Below, one piece after another: positions 8,603-16,165 of a DNA stretch of 26,725 bases. The position numbers and the translations under genes were made by a program. Numbering within the stretch: the first letter of the stretch is position 1; each line of letters opens with the position of its first letter. Below the pieces are notes generated by a model. It saw nothing but the letters and a program-made list of their open reading frames with translations. It did no database searches and had not been told where the DNA came from. Location: assembly GCA_964458385.1 (NCBI GenBank), contig CAYWIS010000067.1, positions 1 to 26,725 of the forward strand, read 5' to 3'. The stretch comes from JAHWKS01 sp964458385 (GTDB taxonomy: Bacteria; Planctomycetota; Planctomycetia; Pirellulales; Pirellulaceae).

Positions 8603-9027
8603 GATCTCCTTCCCTATTTGAGAATGGCGGAATGATTGCGACGGATCGGCGAAAGTACCGGCGGACAGCTCCGCGCTATCCTTGCAGCATGAAGCCGCAA
8701 ACCATGGGCCAAGTGTGGGAAAAGGGCGGCGAATTGCCGTAGCAGGTTCGTAGCGCGGTTTCAGAAATCTGCCGGTCGTGTGTGGCCTGAACCAGGACGC
8801 GCCGCGCCATGAGATGGTTTTGACGCAACGCAATTTTGCGGCGAAGAGATTTTTGGTTATTTAAAAGCGGCTATAATGGGGCCCATTGCAGGACCAGATC
8901 GTACCACCACAGCCACCAAAGATGATTCGGTCTGGTGCTACGAATCCGATGCTCAGCAACCGCCAGACGTCGGTCTTGGCGATACTCAATTCGGGTGCTT
9001 CTTTCGCCTATTCTTGGCCCAAACACG
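8603..9027. other. Divergent intergenic region (~425 bp)
   Basis: The region separates the minus-strand stress operon from the plus-strand lipoprotein/ABC cassette, so it must hold both promoters unless the plus-strand gene starts at the GTG at 8935. A TATAAT at 8872-8877 points towards the plus-strand gene. A short inverted repeat GCGGA-CAGC-TCCGC lies at 8661-8674, about 60 bp upstream of the minus-strand start, and CGCAA-TT-TTGCG lies at 8829-8840. I found no convincing -35/-10 pair for the minus-strand operon and no coding sequence with family similarity. Confidence 0.5.
8872..8877 (+). promoter_or_regulatory. Candidate -10 element (TATAAT) for the lipoprotein/ABC cassette
   Basis: A perfect TATAAT lies in an AT-rich stretch upstream of the cassette. 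The candidate -35 at the right distance (8849-8855) is only a T-run without a good TTGACA match, so the assignment rests on the -10 and context. A start near 8884 would leave a 5' leader of about 144 nt before the ATG at 9028, or 51 nt before the alternative GTG at 8935. Confidence 0.35.
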
Positions 9028-11691
9028 ATGAATTCATTCCCTTCTCCGGCGCGCGGGCGGATTTCGTGGCGTGCAACCCTGAGTGTTTGTGTAGGGTTAG
9101 TACTATTGTTTTCCGTCCCGGGGTGTCGTGGATGCTTGAGCGTGGATCCGGTCGCCGAACGCGAACGTAAGAAGAAAGAAACGCAAGAAGAGACGGAAAA
9201 AAAGAAAAAGAAACCTAAAGAAGACTTTATTATCCAGGAGGTGCAGGTTATCACGGCCGATTCGCGCGAAGTGCGCAATCTCGTCAAGCCGGGCCACTGG
9301 ATTTCGGCCACACAAATGATGCGGGCCAATAACTTCGACTTTTTAGCCGATCTGGATTCGGCGACGGTCGACCGCAGCGGTGAACCGATTGAGTTGGAGC
9401 ATGCTCCTTACGGCTTGCGCATGACGCGCCCGGCTAACCTTCCCAAGGGGCAGGCAAAGAACTTCGAGTTGTACTACTACATTCCACGACGGGTGGGGCC
9501 CACAAGCCAGGCGCCGTGGCTAGAAACAAGTCTGCGGGCGCGGAGCGGTGGTCGTGAAGTTCGGCGCGTCATGCAACCCACCAGCGCAATGCCGAGTTAC
9601 CAGTACTACTTTCTCGTACTAGCCCGTGATCCTGACCGCTACGGCTATCTCAAGGCGCCCTATATGGCCTCGATCAAGGCGCCGACCGATTCGTTTGAAG
9701 AAGATTCGATGCTCTACTACCGTGTGGTGCTTCCCACCATTGATCGCGTAGCGCCGGTTCCATCTCACGCACTCACTTGGACGACAATTGCTTACGTGCT
9801 TTGGGATGATTTGGACTCCACCGTTCTGGCGCCTGACCAACAACAGGCCATGTTGGACTGGATTCACTGGGGTGGGCAGTTGATCGTTAGTGGACCGAAC
9901 TCGCTAAATCGGCTGAGGCGTTCATTTCTCGCCGACTATCTGCCGGCCGACGAGGTTAAGACGGCTGAACTTACGGCAGAGGATTTTCGCGAACTGAATG
10001 ATCATTTTGCTTTGACCATCGAAACCGACAAGGCACAACCACGGCTGGAGCCTCTGGCAGGAAAGACCATGGTGGGCGTTGAGTTGGCGTTGCAGGAAGG
10101 GGGAGATTGGGTTCCCGGCGCTGGCCGCTTGTTGGCTGAACGCCGTGTTGGACGCGGGCGGATTGTGGTGACCGCGTTTCCCTTGACGGATCGCGATGTG
10201 GTGAACTGGCCCAGTTTTGACAACTTCTTTAACGCTTGTATTCTCCGCCGGCCGGCGCGCGTGTACGTCAAAGGCGAAAGCGCCATGCTGGCGCTTAACT
10301 GGCGTGACTACCACGATCTCGGCCGCGATCCACGGCTGATCACGACGGTTCGTTACTTCAGCCGCGACATCGACTTTCCCTTGGGCAAGGCCGCGGAAGA
10401 AAATATGCAAAAGGAACGTCAGCTTGAACGAGAACGTACTCTCGGCGGCGGGCTTAGCGTGGGGGTGGGTATGAGCGGGCTGGGAGGGTATATCCCCGAA
10501 CCATCGCAAACCGTAGGGCTTCCCAGCCGGCATCCTGATTCCGATGACTACCACTTCGGCGGTTTTTTGGGCAGGGCGCAATCGGGCATTGCGGGTTGGA
10601 CCGATTTCAGCGGCGCGGCCCATCTGGCGCGCACCTCGCTACAGAAGGCGGCTGGCATTGAAGTGCCGGAGCCTTCGTTTGTGTTGAAGGTCATGGCGGT
10701 TTATTTGTTGGTGTTGGTCCCTGTCAATTGGGGCTTCTTTCGTCTCTTGGGGCGTGTGGAATGGGCGTGGGTGGCCGCGCCGCTGATTGCCATCATTGGC
10801 GCCGTAGCGGTGGCGTACACAGCGCAATTGGATATTGGTTTTGCCCGTAGTCGGACCGAAATCGCCGTATTGGAAACTCAGGGGGACTACCATCGTGGCC
10901 ACCTGACGCGGTACACGGCGCTTTATACGTCGCTATCGACCGACTACGAGTTGGCTTTTGACGATAACTCGGCCTTGGCGGCGCCGTTCGCCGTTGATCC
11001 CAACTATACGCGTTTGCGGCATCAAGCGGTGGAAACAGTGTACTTCGAACGCGGTTCGAAGATGCGGCTGCGAGGCTTCCCCGTGCAATCGAACACCACG
11101 AATATCGTCCATAGCGAGCAGATGTACTCGTTGGACGAAGGCATTCGTTTGGTAGGCGACGAAAGCAGTTTGCTCAAGGTTTACAATGGCAGTGAGTTCG
11201 CTCTCCGCGATGTCGGTGTTTATCGTCGTCTTGACGATGGATCGGTGGAGGGCGCTTGGGTTGGCACGTTGGAGCCCAAAACAGCCAAGACCTTGGAGTT
11301 TCAGCCACAAGGCGCCAAACCGGCACGGTTCTCTCAATGGAACAGTTCGCCAACCACCGCGTCCGTCGCACCCGAGGGAGAGGTCAGTCTCGCCCCGTTG
11401 ATTGACCTGGCGATCGACCGCCTTCGCTTGCGAAAAGGCGATGTACGCTTGGTCGGTTGGACCGACGCGCACCTAAAAGGGATGGAGATTCGGCCGAGCG
11501 CGGCGCAGGAGGTCTTTCGAACGTTTGTCGTTTCTCACTTGCGCCATGGACCTCTTGACCCGCCGGAATCGGACGTCAACCACCGCAAAGACATTGTTCA
11601 ACAGGGGGCGCGGGAACCGCTGACCGACGCCGACTTCTTCTCTCCCCAGGAACTCGGCGACGGCGCAACACCGGATTTGCTGGATCCATAG
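9028..11691 (+). CDS. Putative lipoprotein with GATase-like segment and two TM helices, ABC-cassette component
   Basis: An 887-residue protein of a family I associate with planctomycetes but cannot name. The ATG at 9028 gives a signal peptide with a lipobox-like VPGC (Cys33; a second Cys at 36), followed at once by a Lys/Glu-rich stretch (about 43-66). An upstream GTG (8935) is possible but would bury the signal peptide. The central part contains LDWIHWGGQLIVSGPN, which resembles the glutamine-amidotransferase-like fold of GldG-type ABC accessory proteins. Two TM helices lie at about 552-572 and 582-602, the first containing LLVLVPVNWGFF. A beta-rich C-terminal part (RSRTEIAVLE, YTALYTSLSTDY) follows. 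The ABC ATPase gene starts 96 bp downstream on the same strand. A role as the extracytoplasmic or membrane partner of that exporter is inference from context. Confidence 0.7.
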   Translation: MNSFPSPARGRISWRATLSVCVGLVLLFSVPGCRGCLSVDPVAERERKKKETQEETEKKKKKPKEDFIIQEVQVITADSREVRNLVKPGHWISATQMMRANNFDFLADLDSATVDRSGEPIELEHAPYGLRMTRPANLPKGQAKNFELYYYIPRRVGPTSQAPWLETSLRARSGGREVRRVMQPTSAMPSYQYYFLVLARDPDRYGYLKAPYMASIKAPTDSFEEDSMLYYRVVLPTIDRVAPVPSHALTWTTIAYVLWDDLDSTVLAPDQQQAMLDWIHWGGQLIVSGPNSLNRLRRSFLADYLPADEVKTAELTAEDFRELNDHFALTIETDKAQPRLEPLAGKTMVGVELALQEGGDWVPGAGRLLAERRVGRGRIVVTAFPLTDRDVVNWPSFDNFFNACILRRPARVYVKGESAMLALNWRDYHDLGRDPRLITTVRYFSRDIDFPLGKAAEENMQKERQLERERTLGGGLSVGVGMSGLGGYIPEPSQTVGLPSRHPDSDDYHFGGFLGRAQSGIAGWTDFSGAAHLARTSLQKAAGIEVPEPSFVLKVMAVYLLVLVPVNWGFFRLLGRVEWAWVAAPLIAIIGAVAVAYTAQLDIGFARSRTEIAVLETQGDYHRGHLTRYTALYTSLSTDYELAFDDNSALAAPFAVDPNYTRLRHQAVETVYFERGSKMRLRGFPVQSNTTNIVHSEQMYSLDEGIRLVGDESSLLKVYNGSEFALRDVGVYRRLDDGSVEGAWVGTLEPKTAKTLEFQPQGAKPARFSQWNSSPTTASVAPEGEVSLAPLIDLAIDRLRLRKGDVRLVGWTDAHLKGMEIRPSAAQEVFRTFVVSHLRHGPLDPPESDVNHRKDIVQQGAREPLTDADFFSPQELGDGATPDLLDP

Positions 11692-11741
11692 CAGGCTGCC
11701 GCTCGCATCGGCTCTCGAGGTTGCGGTGTGTGCCTTGGAGA

Positions 11742-11759
11742 GATGCTGTGGCAAGCATC
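11742..11759 (+). repeat. Small inverted repeat before the ABC ATPase gene
   Basis: GATGCT (11742-11747) and AGCATC (11754-11759) form a 6-bp stem around GTGGCA in the 96-bp gap between the lipoprotein and ATPase genes. No T-run follows, so it is not a convincing terminator. It could be an RNA hairpin near the start or chance. Confidence 0.3.
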
Positions 11760-11787
11760 AATCGAGTAACCTATCTGTTTCAGGCGT

Positions 11788-12714
11788 ATGATCGAATTGA
11801 TTGATTTCGGCAAGGACTATGGTGAGTTCACCGCCGTTGAACGTTTGAATCTGAAAATTGAAGCGGGCGAGATGTTCGGTTTTATCGGACCGAACGGGGC
11901 GGGAAAGAGCACCACCATTCGATTTCTGGCGACGCTGCTTAAGGCTAGCCGCGGTGAGGGAATCGTTAACGGGCATAGCGTGACCCGCGACCCAATGGGC
12001 GTACGCCGCAGCGTAGGCTACATGCCCGACGACTTTGGCGTGTACGACGGCATGAAGGTCTGGGAGTTCCTTGACTTCTTTGCCGTGGCGTATCGAATTC
12101 CCCGAGGACGTCGCAAGCAGGTCATTGGCGACGTGCTGGAGCTTTTGGATCTTGCGCACAAGCGCGATGATTATGTTAACGGCTTGTCGCGCGGAATGAA
12201 GCAGCGGTTGTGCTTGGCGAAAACGCTCGTCCACGACCCGCCTGTGCTTATCCTCGATGAGCCGACTAGCGGCCTTGATCCGCGCGCCCGCGTGGAAGTC
12301 AAAGCGCTGCTGAAAGAGCTGCGGCGGATGGGCAAAACAATCTTGATCTCAAGCCATATCTTGACCGAACTGGCGGACTGTTGCACGTCGATTGGCATCA
12401 TCGAACGCGGCCAGTTGTTAATGCACGGCCCCATCAACGAAGTTTACCGACGGATTCGCGGTAACCGCATGATTCAGATTCGCTTCAACGACAAGATGGA
12501 CGTGGGGTTGTCGATTATCCGCAGCTCGCCGCACCTGCGCGATATGCAGGTGGAGGACCACAGCGCCTTGGTGGAATGGGAAGGGGACGACGGCGCAGTC
12601 AGTGAGCTTCTCCGGCAGTTGGTGTACCAGGGGGTGGGGATTCGCAGCTTCGCCGAAAAAGATCCGACCTTAGAGGATGTCTTCATGATGGTGACCAAAG
12701 GCCTTGTTTCTTAG
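11788..12714 (+). CDS. ABC transporter ATP-binding protein (ABC-2 exporter type)
   Basis: A 308-residue ATPase. It shows Walker A GPNGAGKST at 34-42, a Q-loop region with the ABC-2-typical GYMPDDFG, the signature in the export-type form LSRGMKQR (133-140), Walker B LILDEP with D157/E158, the D-loop SGLDPRA, and the switch His in SSHI. The C-terminal ~80 residues form the usual accessory domain of drug or polysaccharide-type ABC-2 ATPases and end in the common EDVFM motif. It energises the permease encoded 106 bp downstream. The ATG at 11788 has only a weak upstream CAGG but matches the family N-terminus exactly. The substrate cannot be read from the sequence; the nearby GATase-like lipoprotein recalls the Gld-type arrangement (ATPase, permease, GATase-like partner). 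Confidence 0.93.
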   Translation: MIELIDFGKDYGEFTAVERLNLKIEAGEMFGFIGPNGAGKSTTIRFLATLLKASRGEGIVNGHSVTRDPMGVRRSVGYMPDDFGVYDGMKVWEFLDFFAVAYRIPRGRRKQVIGDVLELLDLAHKRDDYVNGLSRGMKQRLCLAKTLVHDPPVLILDEPTSGLDPRARVEVKALLKELRRMGKTILISSHILTELADCCTSIGIIERGQLLMHGPINEVYRRIRGNRMIQIRFNDKMDVGLSIIRSSPHLRDMQVEDHSALVEWEGDDGAVSELLRQLVYQGVGIRSFAEKDPTLEDVFMMVTKGLVS

Positions 12715-12820
12715 GCCTGCAATGGGGTGCTCATTGGGCTGATTGACGTCCTGTTATCACGGAATATGCACGGTTCGTACGGCCACCTGCCTGCTTTTTC
12801 TTTGCTTCGTTGTTTGCTCC

Positions 12821-14458
12821 ATGTACCTCTTTGAGAATCCCGTCCTGCAACGCGAACTGCTTGTGAATCTGCGGATGCCGCGGGCGTTTGTGTTGTTGTT
12901 CGTCTACCAGGCGTTATTGGCTGTGGTGGTGTATTTCGCCTGGCCGCAGGAATCGCGGTTGGACCTGACGACGAAGCCCGAGGAAGCGAGGCGGCTTGTG
13001 AATATGTTCTTCCTGGGGCAATACATACTGGCCTCGCTGATGGCGCCGAGCTTTGCCGCCGGAGCAATCACGGGGGAGAAAGAACGCAAGACCTACGAGA
13101 TGATCCTGGCGAGCCCGTTGCGCCCGGGCGCAATTGTGCTGGGAAAGTTGCTTGCTTCGCTGGCTCACCTTGCGGTGTTGATATTTGCTTCGCTGCCTAT
13201 CGTGATGCTCTGTCTGCCGCTGGGAGGCGTGTCGTTGTATGAAGTGCTTGGCGCTTACTTGGGGTTAATTATTTCGGTTGTTACCTTTGGCATGATCAGT
13301 GTGGCGTGTAGTAGCTTTTTCTCTCGCACCGCCTCGTCACTTGTAGTGTCCTATTTGCTGATCTTGCCGTTAGCGCTGCTGGCGGTGTTGCTGTGGGTCT
13401 GGTTAGAGAATCTCGGCGGCGTACGTTTGTTGTTGACCGTGACCGTGCTGCCGGCAGTCGGCGCGGCCATTTGCATCGCGTTGTTTGTGAACACCAGTAT
13501 GCGGTTGCTCCATCCGCCAGATGTCGGCAGCGAAGGGAAAGAGGTCGTTGACTTGGAGCAAGAGGCCCAACAGGCTGTTGGGCTGGTGATTCAGCGCGAC
13601 CAGTTTCCCGATCGGCTTTTTGCGCCGGCCAAACGTACGGACCTGTTGGAGGACGGCGCCAACCCGGTTTACGACAAAGAGGTGCGAAGCGAAATCTTCA
13701 GCCAGGGCACCCTGATGCTACGGTTGGTGATCCAAGTAAGCATGCTCCTGGCGATTCCGCTGATGGCTTTCTGCCTGTACATCATGCCCCAATACGCCGC
13801 TTGGTATATCGGCTATGTGGCCGTGTTCAACATGCTGGTAGGACCCGTGTTTTCGGCCGGCAGCGTCACCAGTGAGCGCGAGCGCCAGACGCTGGACCTG
13901 CTTTTGACCACAATTATTACGCCGTGGCAGATTCTATGGGGGAAGCTTATCGCGGGTTTGCGCGTCTCCAGCGTACTGACGATGTTTCTACTATGGCCGG
14001 TGTTGCTGGCCTGCGTGATGGTGTCGTCCTACTGGACCAACTTAGGCGCCGTGCTCGCCTACGTGCTAATCATCCTCATGACGTGCTTGACTACGGCCAT
14101 GGTCGCCCTCTTTTGCTCGGTAATCTTCCATAAGACGGCGCACAGCCTTATGGCGACCTACTTGGTTATCATTGTGTTGTTCTGTTTACCACTGGCCGCG
14201 AGCTACTTTGGCGATACGTTCTTTCCGAACCATCCCGCCACTAACGTGGTTAAGCTAGCGGGCGTGACCAGCCCCTTTGCTGCCGCATTCCATGTGCCGC
14301 TGGACGTGGAAATCAGCATCGGGGGAGAGACGCTGGTCAACACGACCTACGGCTGGATGATGTTTCTCGCTTACATTCTGACCAATCTTGTGCTGAACTT
14401 GCTCCTTTTGGCCAGCATGATTTGGCTGTTTAACGTCCGCTGGCGTGTGGCGGAATAA
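12821..14458 (+). CDS. ABC-2 permease with two fused permease halves
   Basis: A 545-residue polytopic membrane protein. Two ABC-2-type permease modules are joined head to tail, residues 1 to about 255 and about 280-545. Each begins NPV-x-(Q/K)E(L/V) and has an elbow/coupling element: AAGAITGEKERKTYEMILASP in the first half, SAGSVTSERERQTLDLLLTT in the second. Each then has a GKLLASL or GKLIAGL segment and several TM helices. A single chain could therefore supply both membrane halves for the ATPase encoded upstream. The ATG at 12821 begins MYLFENPVLQRE, which fits the family. A TTG-initiated 26-residue extension from 12743 is Cys-rich and not family-like. There is no clear ribosome binding site, and coupling to the ATPase gene is likely. 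The transported compound is unknown. Confidence 0.88.
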   Translation: MYLFENPVLQRELLVNLRMPRAFVLLFVYQALLAVVVYFAWPQESRLDLTTKPEEARRLVNMFFLGQYILASLMAPSFAAGAITGEKERKTYEMILASPLRPGAIVLGKLLASLAHLAVLIFASLPIVMLCLPLGGVSLYEVLGAYLGLIISVVTFGMISVACSSFFSRTASSLVVSYLLILPLALLAVLLWVWLENLGGVRLLLTVTVLPAVGAAICIALFVNTSMRLLHPPDVGSEGKEVVDLEQEAQQAVGLVIQRDQFPDRLFAPAKRTDLLEDGANPVYDKEVRSEIFSQGTLMLRLVIQVSMLLAIPLMAFCLYIMPQYAAWYIGYVAVFNMLVGPVFSAGSVTSERERQTLDLLLTTIITPWQILWGKLIAGLRVSSVLTMFLLWPVLLACVMVSSYWTNLGAVLAYVLIILMTCLTTAMVALFCSVIFHKTAHSLMATYLVIIVLFCLPLAASYFGDTFFPNHPATNVVKLAGVTSPFAAAFHVPLDVEISIGGETLVNTTYGWMMFLAYILTNLVLNLLLLASMIWLFNVRWRVAE

Positions 14459-14649
14459 CCGTCATCGCAGGGCAAGCACGAGAGGATCTTGTGATGGAGA
14501 ATGAGCGTCCCGATTAGGTCGTGGAAATCGCAAGCGGAGGGGATGCGTCAATCACAAGCGAAACGCCCCTACATTGTTTGCACGTTGCGCAGAATAGAAG
14601 CACTAAGCGCGACGAAATGACCATCATTCGGAAGATTCCCCAACGCCGG
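14459..14649. other. Convergent intergenic region without a recognised element
   Basis: About 190 bp separate the ABC permease stop from the 3' end of the convergent agmatine-deiminase-family gene. I see no strong hairpin with a U-tract and no coding potential beyond short random frames. Confidence 0.5.
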
Positions 14650-15966
14650 CTATGATCCTCGGACGGGAACTCGGGCGGCGGCCACCGGAGTTAGTCGGTT
14701 GCGTGGCGATGAGGGGAACGTGGGCCAACGCACCAGACGCGGCGCGTTCATGGAAATGCAGTGCAGGGCGCCTCCGTTGGCAATCAGATCGCTAACATCG
14801 ATGCTCGTCACACGCCAACCCGGAAGCAATTCTCGGTAAATTTCTCTTGCGGCTCTTTCCTCGGCGTCGTCCAGACTGTTGTAGGTGGGCGTCAGCAACA
14901 AGCCATTCGCGAACACGACGTTCGTGTAGGTCCGCCACTGTTCACCCTCGCGCGGGGGCATGGGAACTCGCACGACGCGCAGCGGTCCCTGAGGTCCCCG
15001 CGCTTGCGCCAATCGGGCCGCGTTGCGCTCCAGAATTGCGGCGTTCGTGGGATCGACAAACGGATCATATTGTCCCACCACGACCGTGTTGGGGTCGGTG
15101 AATACGGCGAACATGTCGACGTGGCCCGTTGGCTCGCCCGACAAAGGCTCAAGGAATAAGGTTTCCGTGGCGCCAAAATACTCGGCCAATAGCCTCCGCA
15201 CGTCCTCCTCGCTGTAGCCGCGTTGCCGGTTACGGTCCAAGAGCGTTGTGGTCGTAATGCAGAGGCCGTGACCGTTGGAAAGCAAGTTGCCTCCCTCCAG
15301 CGAGAGCGGCGCTTTGATCGCGGTCAGACGCAGTTGGGAAGCCACCGCTTGGGGGGCGTTGTCGTCGTTGGGGCGAGAGAACCGCTCGTAGTCTGCGTCG
15401 ACAACTACGGCCCGCCCGTCGTCAACACGGCGGACAAATAGAGGGCCATAGTCGCGGACCCACATCGTATCGTGCGCTGCCTCGACATATCGTACTGCAT
15501 CGTCGGGAAGGCCCCGCGACGTAAGAATGTCGCTCACGGCCTTGCGGCCTTCGTCATTATTCACCAAGGCGGCCACATCGACGCGATGCCGCACCGCCTC
15601 AACGATATCGGCGAGGATCTCTGGAAAGAACACTGACAACTCGCCGCACCCCAGAAAAATGGTGCCTTGCCGTTCGAATTCCCCGGGCAACCGGTCTGGC
15701 GAGGGCGGCGGGGGAGGAGGATCTTCGAGAGCAACTCGGTTGGCTGAGGCGGCTTCTATACGCCACTGCTCCACGAATCGCTGATCCATGCGGGGCAGCG
15801 ATGGCGGAGTTTGCGGCCATGCCCATGAGGGGGCGAACAGGCCTTGAGATCGACTCCACGCGATAGGATTTCCGCCCGACGGCGGGTGTAGCTCTTGCGC
15901 CGCTGCGGGACCAACCAAGAGCAAGACCGCCCAAATCCCAGCGAGGCGTAAGATTCGTCGCGTCAC
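14650..15966 (-). CDS. Secreted agmatine deiminase / peptidylarginine deiminase (PAD_porph) family protein
   Basis: A 438-residue protein of the PF04371 guanidino-group-modifying family. Agmatine deiminase converts agmatine to N-carbamoylputrescine; Porphyromonas PAD citrullinates peptidyl-arginine. Family motifs are MWVRDYGPLF (D172), LEGGN (E224), GEPTGHVDMF (H282, D284) and GGALHCISMNAP with the catalytic Cys at 403. The start is taken as GTG 15966 because it gives a classic signal peptide (VTRRILRLAG, hydrophobic core, AAA-QE cleavage site). A Pro-rich spacer (six Pro at 83-88) precedes the catalytic domain. Classical cytosolic AguA proteins of about 350-370 residues lack both additions. 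No clear Shine-Dalgarno is seen, and a 10-N gap lies 40 bp upstream, so a different start across the gap cannot be excluded. Choosing agmatine over peptidyl-arginine as substrate is not possible here. Confidence 0.87.
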   Translation of the reverse strand: MTRRILRLAGIWAVLLLVGPAAAQELHPPSGGNPIAWSRSQGLFAPSWAWPQTPPSLPRMDQRFVEQWRIEAASANRVALEDPPPPPPSPDRLPGEFERQGTIFLGCGELSVFFPEILADIVEAVRHRVDVAALVNNDEGRKAVSDILTSRGLPDDAVRYVEAAHDTMWVRDYGPLFVRRVDDGRAVVVDADYERFSRPNDDNAPQAVASQLRLTAIKAPLSLEGGNLLSNGHGLCITTTTLLDRNRQRGYSEEDVRRLLAEYFGATETLFLEPLSGEPTGHVDMFAVFTDPNTVVVGQYDPFVDPTNAAILERNAARLAQARGPQGPLRVVRVPMPPREGEQWRTYTNVVFANGLLLTPTYNSLDDAEERAAREIYRELLPGWRVTSIDVSDLIANGGALHCISMNAPRLVRWPTFPSSPRNRLTPVAAARVPVRGS

Positions 15967-16005
15967 GGACGGAGTCTCACACAGAGGACAGGCAAGGTAG
16001 GAACT

Positions 16006-16015
16006 NNNNNNNNNN
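16006..16015. other. Scaffold gap (run of 10 N)
   Basis: Ten ambiguous bases join two contigs; the true gap length is unknown. The bases after it begin with a short direct repeat (GCTGGCG twice, at 16016-16032). The gap lies in the promoter side of the agmatine-deiminase-family gene, so that gene's upstream region is incomplete. Confidence 0.98.
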
Positions 16016-16165
16016 GCTGGCGAAGCTGGCGGCACGCTACGTACTCAAGTACGGCGCGCAGAACATCGCGTCAAAAGCCTGGCGGAAAAATTTTCCTAAT
16101 CCGCATCAAAAAAAGCTTGACAGAGAACCCGCTTCAACGTTCTCCGTTGGTTGTCGGCCATTCGC

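Noticed and set aside
9922..10623. Minus-strand frame of 233 codons inside the lipoprotein gene
   Set aside because: Antisense to a well supported gene; composition typical of a GC-driven shadow frame.
12743..12820. TTG start for the ABC permease
   Set aside because: The added Cys-rich residues do not match ABC-2 permeases, whose conserved start is near MYLFENPVLQRE.
15967..16035. Extension of the deiminase-family gene upstream through the N run
   Set aside because: The frame crosses undetermined bases, the added residues have no family match, and GTG 15966 gives a clean signal peptide.
16117..16122. Perfect TTGACA as a -35 box
   Set aside because: No -10-like sequence 16-18 bp downstream, and no plus-strand gene follows before 17860.
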